Origin: Vitellaria paradoxa
Lineage: Eukaryota > Streptophyta > Magnoliopsida > Ericales > Sapotaceae
Assembly: GCA_019916065.1 (NCBI GenBank)
Contig: CM034236.1
Coordinates: forward strand, 12,229,167-12,293,166
DNA: 64,000 nt
Direction: 5' to 3'
The translations under genes were made by a program, and so were the position numbers. This document shows, in pieces, positions 58,036 through 64,000 of this stretch. Each line of letters starts with the position of its first letter. Positions within the stretch are counted from its first letter, which is position 1. The notes beneath the pieces are model-generated. The model made no database searches and had not been told where the DNA came from. It saw nothing but the letters and a program-made list of their open reading frames with translations.

Positions 58036-60505
58036 TAAATGAGACATTTAACGAAGATTATACTTTGTCATAAAATCTATTAAGAATTATAGCAATGATT
58101 TCATTCCACTGTAATAGTATATTAGTCCAAGTTTGGGTGACCAAGTCCAATGGTAGAGTTAGGATATAACATGGGGGTGAGCACTAATTATATGACGCAT
58201 AAATGGTTGGGCAAGATTTCATGAGAGTAATAAAGAAAAGGTTTAATAATAGTTAGAGAAAGAGAGAAGGAAATGGTCAAAATGGGGCTAGATATTTTTA
58301 AGTTGTATTAGGTGGACTAAGTACAATTGCATTAGGGTATATTGGGCTAAAATTTGTTTCTTTCATATATTAGATGGCTTCAATGGATGGGCACAATTGA
58401 TATTGGGTTAATTTTTTTTTTCTTTTTATCAAGTAGGTATAATTGATATTGAACTAAGTATTTTTTCCTCTTAGGTGGGCACAATTGAGCACTAAAGATA
58501 ATTGTGCCTCTTTGGTAGTATACTAGCTCTGCCACTATCACTACCTCAACTGGGGTGGTGAACGTACATGGTCATATGAACCAAACACATAAGGGTTACC
58601 AAGGTTGTCTTGATTATCTTGGTGCAGTGCACCTTTATTTGTATGATTGCTTATAGAAGGTGTTATAAGTAAGCAACAAGAAGGGAGAGCCAAAAAAATG
58701 AAAGGAAAAAAAAAAGGAATTGTAGTGAGAAAAGAGAGAGATATGGAGTGTGAGTTGAGTAAGATTGAATCTCACCCATATTCAAAACAGAACTTGAGCA
58801 TACCTGCATGGGCTAGCTAAAGTTTGAAGAGTGAAACAATGTGTCAAAAATGTAAAGTGGGGTCGCGTGCATTAGAATAGGATATAAATTAATTATGTTG
58901 AATATAACACAAGGACTAGTCTTATCCAAATAGTTTAACTCGTCAACTCAACTTGTAGTCAGGGAGTTGCCTGCAAGCCCTAAATTCCATACTCCAAAGA
59001 TGTAAGCTAGAACTCATGAATACATATGCATTAACCACAAACACCTGCATTAATCAAAGCCACATGAACAATTGGAGTGGAAAACGTAAAAATAAAAGTG
59101 ATATATAACAAAACGAGGCCTTAATCTCAATTAGACAACATGGTTCGCAACAAATATATTGGGTACAACTCAGTCCGATATAAGCTTATCATATCAACAG
59201 TATATAAAGTACATACAACAACCAATCCTTAGAAAGGCACAAAAGAATAATACATATATAATGTAATAGTCTCACACCCAAGACACTAGAAAAAAAAATA
59301 AAAAAAATACATAAGTATACCAAAATAAAGCAAAAGAAATTGAAAAAAAAACTGAGTCTCTCAGCCAATCGATCCAATAAATAGTCGTGCCTCAGAACCT
59401 ACATACGAATCTATAAGAGAGTAAGTACTAAATTTTGTGTGCTCACTATAATATACAAACATACATATCATGCTCGACGTGCCACTATAAATGATCATAC
59501 ATATCAACCATCCAACATAATCACATAACAGTTTAATTAAACATTAAACTAAACATGCTTGCAATGCAACATCAGCATACTGCAATTTAACAAGTATTAA
59601 ACTAATCTAATATCATCACCTAATCCATCATATAATCATCGTGGGTGCACATTTATAAAATCTGTAGAGTTTAAGTACATGGGTGAAATAAATCCTAAAA
59701 ATTAAGTATAACGATAAAACTTCGCTAATTTCAATATAAAATATTTTTTTTCAAAAACTTTTTTCCCTATTTTTTGTTGTTTAGTGAGACAAAATTAGGT
59801 AAAATATTTTTAATGTAAAACTTTTTCTATCGAAATCTAAAAAATTATTGTCATTATCAAAATTGGTAAATCATTCCCTATTGCAGTGAAAAGATTTAAC
59901 AATACAATAGAAATAGAAGATTTAACAATACAATAGAAATAGACTCTATTATGTATATTATAGAGTCTCACCCAAATTATCTATTCACAGAAATTTAGTA
60001 TATGTGGACTTTATAATCATATACACATATAAAGGTATTAGGAGAATAAAAAAGAGCGAGTCAAAGATGGTCTAAGGTAAATCATGAAAGAAGTCTCATG
60101 AAAGTACATATCTCAAGGAAGAATGGTTCGAAGGTTGAGATTTGTGTTGAGAGTAATTTAACACTGCGACGTAGCCTAGTTAAATAACAAAATTTTCAAT
60201 CTTTTACCAAACAATAAAAAAAAAAAGATGAAAATTAAATTTTACACAAACTTTTTACTTCGTTAAACGTTTTTTATTGTAAAATGTTTTACGATGAAAT
60301 AAATGGAGTCTCAAGCGTAAGATATGTGTCACGTGTTTCAGAAACTTGAGTGCTTTAAATTTAGTGGGAAAAATGCCTTGCAAATTGAAGTAAAAACAAA
60401 TAGATAAAAAGTAGAAAGATTACATGGCTTCTGTTCCTTTCTTTTCTTTCTTTATTTTTTTTTCACTGTATTTATACCAATAAATAGAGAATAAGGACCA
60501 ATTTG

Positions 60506-60539
<34 letters not shown>

Positions 60540-60719
60540 GAAGTCATGTGAATGTTTATTTTTGTTTTCCTATCACTTGAGAATATATTAGTATAAATGT
60601 AGGCATTTTGTATAATGGTCATGCTTCCAAATGCAAAGAAAATATCTGGTAATAGCTAGTTTCGCTTACCTCTGCTGCTCCGGTGTTTCCTCCGTCATCT
60701 GGGTGTCTAGTAGGAATAT
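58036..60719. other. Intergenic, no gene seen
   Basis: Moderately AT-rich. About 58280-58510 repeats GGGCACAATTGA, TATTGGGTTA and AGGTGGGC-like words. A 26-bp unit (AAGATTTAACAATACAATAG plus GAAATAG or similar) is doubled at about 59889-59942, a CACGTG box lies at about 60330 (GTCACGTGTTT), and a CT run at 60512-60539. No coding region is supported. Confidence 0.5.
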
Positions 60720-61512
60720 ATATCCTCCCACTTTTCTTTGTAATAATAATAATAATTAATTTAAATAAAATATATATTACTGAATATATTTTTAAATAAA
60801 AATATTAATTATAAAAAATAATTTTATCATAAATTAATATTTCAATATTAATTAATTTTAATGATGAATTATTATTTGATAAATATATTTTTATTTTGAT
60901 AAAATAATTTAATAAATGACATCATTTTATTTTATTTAAATAAATTATTAATTTTAGTAATTATATTAATACAATACATAATCTAGTAAATTATTATTTA
61001 TGAGAAATAATTTTTATTTAATAAAAAATTTTAACAAAATAAATTATTCTAATAAGTAATTATTTTTTATTAAGAATTTGAGAAAATAAATAATTTTAGT
61101 CATAAATTAATATTTAATAGTATTAATTTAATAAAACAAAATTAATTATTTTAATAATAAATTGTTATTTATTAAATATTATTTTGATAAAATAATTTAA
61201 TAATTAACTAATTTTAATTTGATTAAATAAATTATTATTTTGTAATATATATTATAACTATTTATAGGAGAATGTTGTCTACGGTTTTACAGGGGTATAA
61301 ATAAATATTTTACAAGGTTAATGAAAAAAAAGTAAAATTTTTTCATTATCCTGCCATTATCCACTCCCAATTAACAATTTACCCTATATGAGAATAATCA
61401 TTATTCTAAGGTTCAAGATAATTATTACTCTTTCGTCCAAACTAATGCAATAAAGGGTAAAAATTATTTTAGTAAAATTTACCCTTCTTTACCTCAAAAC
61501 AAATATATCCTG
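60720..61512 (-). mobile_element. Partial inverted copy of the 37086-38140 element
   Basis: Read on the minus strand, the right end (TATATTTGTTTTGAGG, then GGGTAAATTTTACTAAAATAA) and the TAATTTATTA-rich core match the left part of 37086-38140. The other terminus is not evident near 60720, so this copy is truncated or too diverged. Confidence 0.55.
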
Positions 61513-63172
61513 AAGGAAGAGACTCCTATGTTTGTGTTCAGCGTGAGTTTGATGGAAATAAAAGAAGAGAGAAAGGGAGAAAATGAGGAGCGAAAGAGAG
61601 GAGGAAGTGAATGAGAGGGAGAGAGGCACGTAGAGGTTCTTGAAACATTATCAAGTTTAAAAATAATTTAAAAGGAAATTAAGGTCTCGTCCAGCAACAT
61701 TTATACTTATTGTTTTTCTCTTTTGTTTATGTTTACAAATTTTTAAAAGTTGATAACAAAAGTTATTTGTTAATCATATTTTTATTTTTTTTTTCCAAAA
61801 AAAAAAATGAAAGTCTAAACAAAAAAAAAAAAAGTATTTTCACTCTTTTTTTTTTTTGGTTATAAATATTTTTGTCAAATTTATTACTTTGTTCATTTTT
61901 TTAATCATATTAAAATAAAATATTTTATTAAAATAAAATTATTATAAATAAACAATATAATTAAATTGATAAAATTAATATAAAATGTATTCTATTAACT
62001 TGTTTTAAATAAATAATGTAATTAAATTATATTTAATATATTTATTTTTATTGAATTAAATATTCTTAATAAATATTAATTCAGTTAATTTTTAATTTAA
62101 TTTAATTAATATGAAATCTATTTTATTAAATTTAATTAATTTTTAAAAAAACTAATAAAATTAAATATTTTATTAAAATAAAAATTAATTACTCTAAATA
62201 AAATTATAATTTCTAATGCAGTTTCAATTTCATTTTAGGAAAAACAAGCGACAACAAAACACAAAACCAGAAAACATAAACTGTTAAACATAAATGAAAA
62301 AACGATAGCGCTACCAAACAAATCCTAACTAATAAACAAGTGTGTAATGTGAAGAGTAAAAAGATTAGATCCACATCAAACCTATATTATTTACTCTGAG
62401 CCTCACCAAGTTTATATAAGTCAATTCAAGCATAAATAAAAACAGACACTGTAGGAAACATTATAAATTCATAACAAGCACAATAATTGTGGAATAAATA
62501 TTTATGATAAAAATTATTTGTAGAGCAAATTGGTAATATATATATAGATGTAATTTTGATGTGGGGAAGGTAATGAAAATGAAATGTTGAGTAAATTCTT
62601 ATTTAGTGTAAGAATATCTAAAAACAAAACCAGTTTAGTTCTACCAAAGAGTCTTGCAAAGTTTAAATAGAAAAAAATTTTAATAAAACATAACTAAAAT
62701 TATGAAATAGAGTAATATAAAATAAGGAAAATAAAATAATTACTAATTCTTAAAAATTCTGAACTCAAGTACTAAGTTAAATAAAATATTTTAAAAAAAT
62801 TAATTAGAAACATAAATAAATTTTTTAAAATTGAATCTAAATAAATTAAAATTGATATCTATGATTTTTTGACTTTTTTAATAAAATATGATTATGATTT
62901 TTGCTTTTAATGGATTATATAGGTCAGGCATGAAACAGGTTAATTACAAAAATTAATTAAGTGGGCATGGAATGATAGAAATGGTGGAATTAGGGTTTGG
63001 CCGCACCTATCTTATTAAAACATAGGAAGTGCATAGTACCAATTAATATTAGACGGGACGATCAATAATTAGTAAATATAATTAATTAATTGCCAGGAGA
63101 AAAAATGTTCAATAGACTAGTTTAAAGAATTATTAGTACCTGAATGAGCAGATGCAAGACATAAGGTTCTAT
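61513..63172. other. AT-rich intergenic and 3' flank of LRR gene
   Basis: A GA-rich stretch (about 61560-61630) is followed by long A/T-only DNA. The last 40 bp before 63173 include, on the minus strand, a donor-like CAG|GTACTA (about 63139), so the resistance gene may have an intron in its 3' UTR. No other gene is seen. Confidence 0.45.
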
Positions 63173-64000
63173 TCATCTGGAACGAGGGGAAGAATGTCGA
63201 AGAATCCTTAGCGAATTGCGAGCAATCTTGTGCCATTCATCTCCCTTGTTCCTTTGCAAACGAGGTTCCAAGAGCGGACAATCCCAGATAATTAGCTGAT
63301 TAAGGGAGGGGGGAAGCCCATCTTCTGGCAAGGACTCGAGTTTAGAGCAACGGTCAATCAACAAGTATCGGAGAGAGACAAGGAGGTAAAGGCTTCCCAG
63401 AGATTTGAGATTTGGAAGATCATAAATGGTGAGTGACTTAAGAGTGGAGGGCAACAGCGGAAATGATTGAATTTCTGAACAACTTCCAATCCGCAAATAT
63501 TGAAGAGATGGGAGGGCTGACATTTGGTTTGGCAGGGCCTTGAGTTTTCTGCAACCACTGATTGTAAATGAGCGTAAATTAGATGGCAAACACCCTTCCG
63601 GAAAAGACTCAATTTCTGGACAGTCCTCTATCGCTAAGTAACAAAGAGATGGGAGGAGTGAATCCATTCGTTTTGGCAACAACTTCAATTTGCTGCAATT
63701 CCATATTGTGAGCTTGGTCAGATTGGGAGCTCCTACTACCATATTAGAGCAGCCACTAAAACTGAGACTCTGGGGTACTGAAAAAGGCAGCCCACCCCTC
63801 CCATAATCATCCTCTGGAATAATATCGGAAAGGGTTTCAATGTTTTCAAATTGGTTGATTATTACACTTTGAAGCTTGGAAGAGACTCCCAACACAGGAA
63901 AAGGTAAAAGCTTTGGGCAACAACGAATCGTAAGTTCCACCAATGATGGAATATGAGCGGGTAAGTACCCAGTTAGCTCGGGGCAATCCTCTATAACAAG
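63173..64000 (-). CDS. CC-NB-LRR disease-resistance protein, C-terminal LRR part
   Basis: The 3' end of a resistance gene read on the minus strand. 275 codons precede the TGA at 63173-63175, and the frame stays open to the window edge, so the N-terminal coiled coil, NB-ARC and first LRRs lie beyond 64000. The visible part is a run of irregular plant LRRs of about 20-25 residues with the pattern LxxLxIxxCxxLxxLP: LTIWNCSKLKLLP, LAIEDCPEIESFPEGCLPSN, FTISGCRKLKALPNQM and LLIDRCSKLESLPEDGLPPS. The tail CPLLEPRLQRNKGDEWHKIA is the usual C-terminal signature of RPP13-like/At3g14460-like CNL proteins. These are intracellular immune receptors whose LRR domain helps recognise effectors and controls activation. 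No stop or frameshift is seen, but intactness of the whole gene cannot be judged. Confidence 0.9.
   Translation of the reverse strand, partial: LVIEDCPELTGYLPAHIPSLVELTIRCCPKLLPFPVLGVSSKLQSVIINQFENIETLSDIIPEDDYGRGGLPFSVPQSLSFSGCSNMVVGAPNLTKLTIWNCSKLKLLPKRMDSLLPSLCYLAIEDCPEIESFPEGCLPSNLRSFTISGCRKLKALPNQMSALPSLQYLRIGSCSEIQSFPLLPSTLKSLTIYDLPNLKSLGSLYLLVSLRYLLIDRCSKLESLPEDGLPPSLNQLIIWDCPLLEPRLQRNKGDEWHKIARNSLRILRHSSPRSR

Noticed and set aside
1..64000. CRISPR array, rRNA, bacterial operon or integrated virus
   Set aside because: No regularly spaced direct repeats, rRNA sequence, operon-like gene order or viral replication, coat or polymerase gene was seen; the window is plant nuclear DNA.

Overview
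This is nuclear DNA of a flowering plant, probably a eudicot. The evidence is a DYW-type PPR editing factor, a RAD5-type repair ATPase gene with 17 GT-AG introns, the LRR end of a disease-resistance gene, AT-rich intergenic DNA full of microsatellites, and plant hAT, PIF/Harbinger-like MITE, tRNA-derived SINE and RTE-type LINE sequences. I cannot name the species.

Layout. 1-9.2 kb: a mobile-element region with a long, imperfect inverted repeat (744-1135 against 8120-8920), a CCA-rich low-complexity block, and a 3.17 kb Ac-type hAT element (4705-7870) with 8-bp target duplications and a dead transposase. 10,990-13,557 (+): an intronless PPR-DYW gene, ortholog-like to Arabidopsis At3g49170/EMB2261. 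17.6-32.0 kb: a non-coding direct tandem duplication (about 6.0 and 8.4 kb). The size difference is largely explained by SINE, MITE and hAT insertions, and several of these can be read exactly against the empty site in the other copy. One hAT insertion carries a 0.5 kb TG/CG tract. 33,851-34,177 (-): a small gene encoding 108 aa, similar to Arabidopsis At4g14450. 34.5-46.4 kb: gene-poor DNA with dispersed repeats, a LINE tail, a GC-rich island with ACGT-core boxes, a roughly 130-bp degenerate tandem array and a third SINE copy. 46,501-56,264 (-): a complete 18-exon RAD5-type gene (1117 aa; HIRAN, SNF2 and RING domains), most like RAD5B, with a perfect E2F-type site upstream. Its fourth intron holds a 2.33 kb hAT-like element (51,867-54,200) whose interior looks like plant mitochondrial DNA. 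56.4-63.1 kb: repeat-rich intergenic DNA. 63,173-64,000 (-): the 3' end of a CC-NB-LRR type resistance gene that runs off the window.

The genes are unrelated: organellar RNA editing, a small protein of unknown role, post-replication DNA repair, and immunity. I find no operon-like grouping, CRISPR array, rRNA or intact tRNA gene. The most unusual content is the nested transposon history: a transposon with organelle-like cargo inside a DNA-repair gene, SINEs with a 3' hairpin and T-tail, and a hAT element carrying a potential Z-DNA tract.
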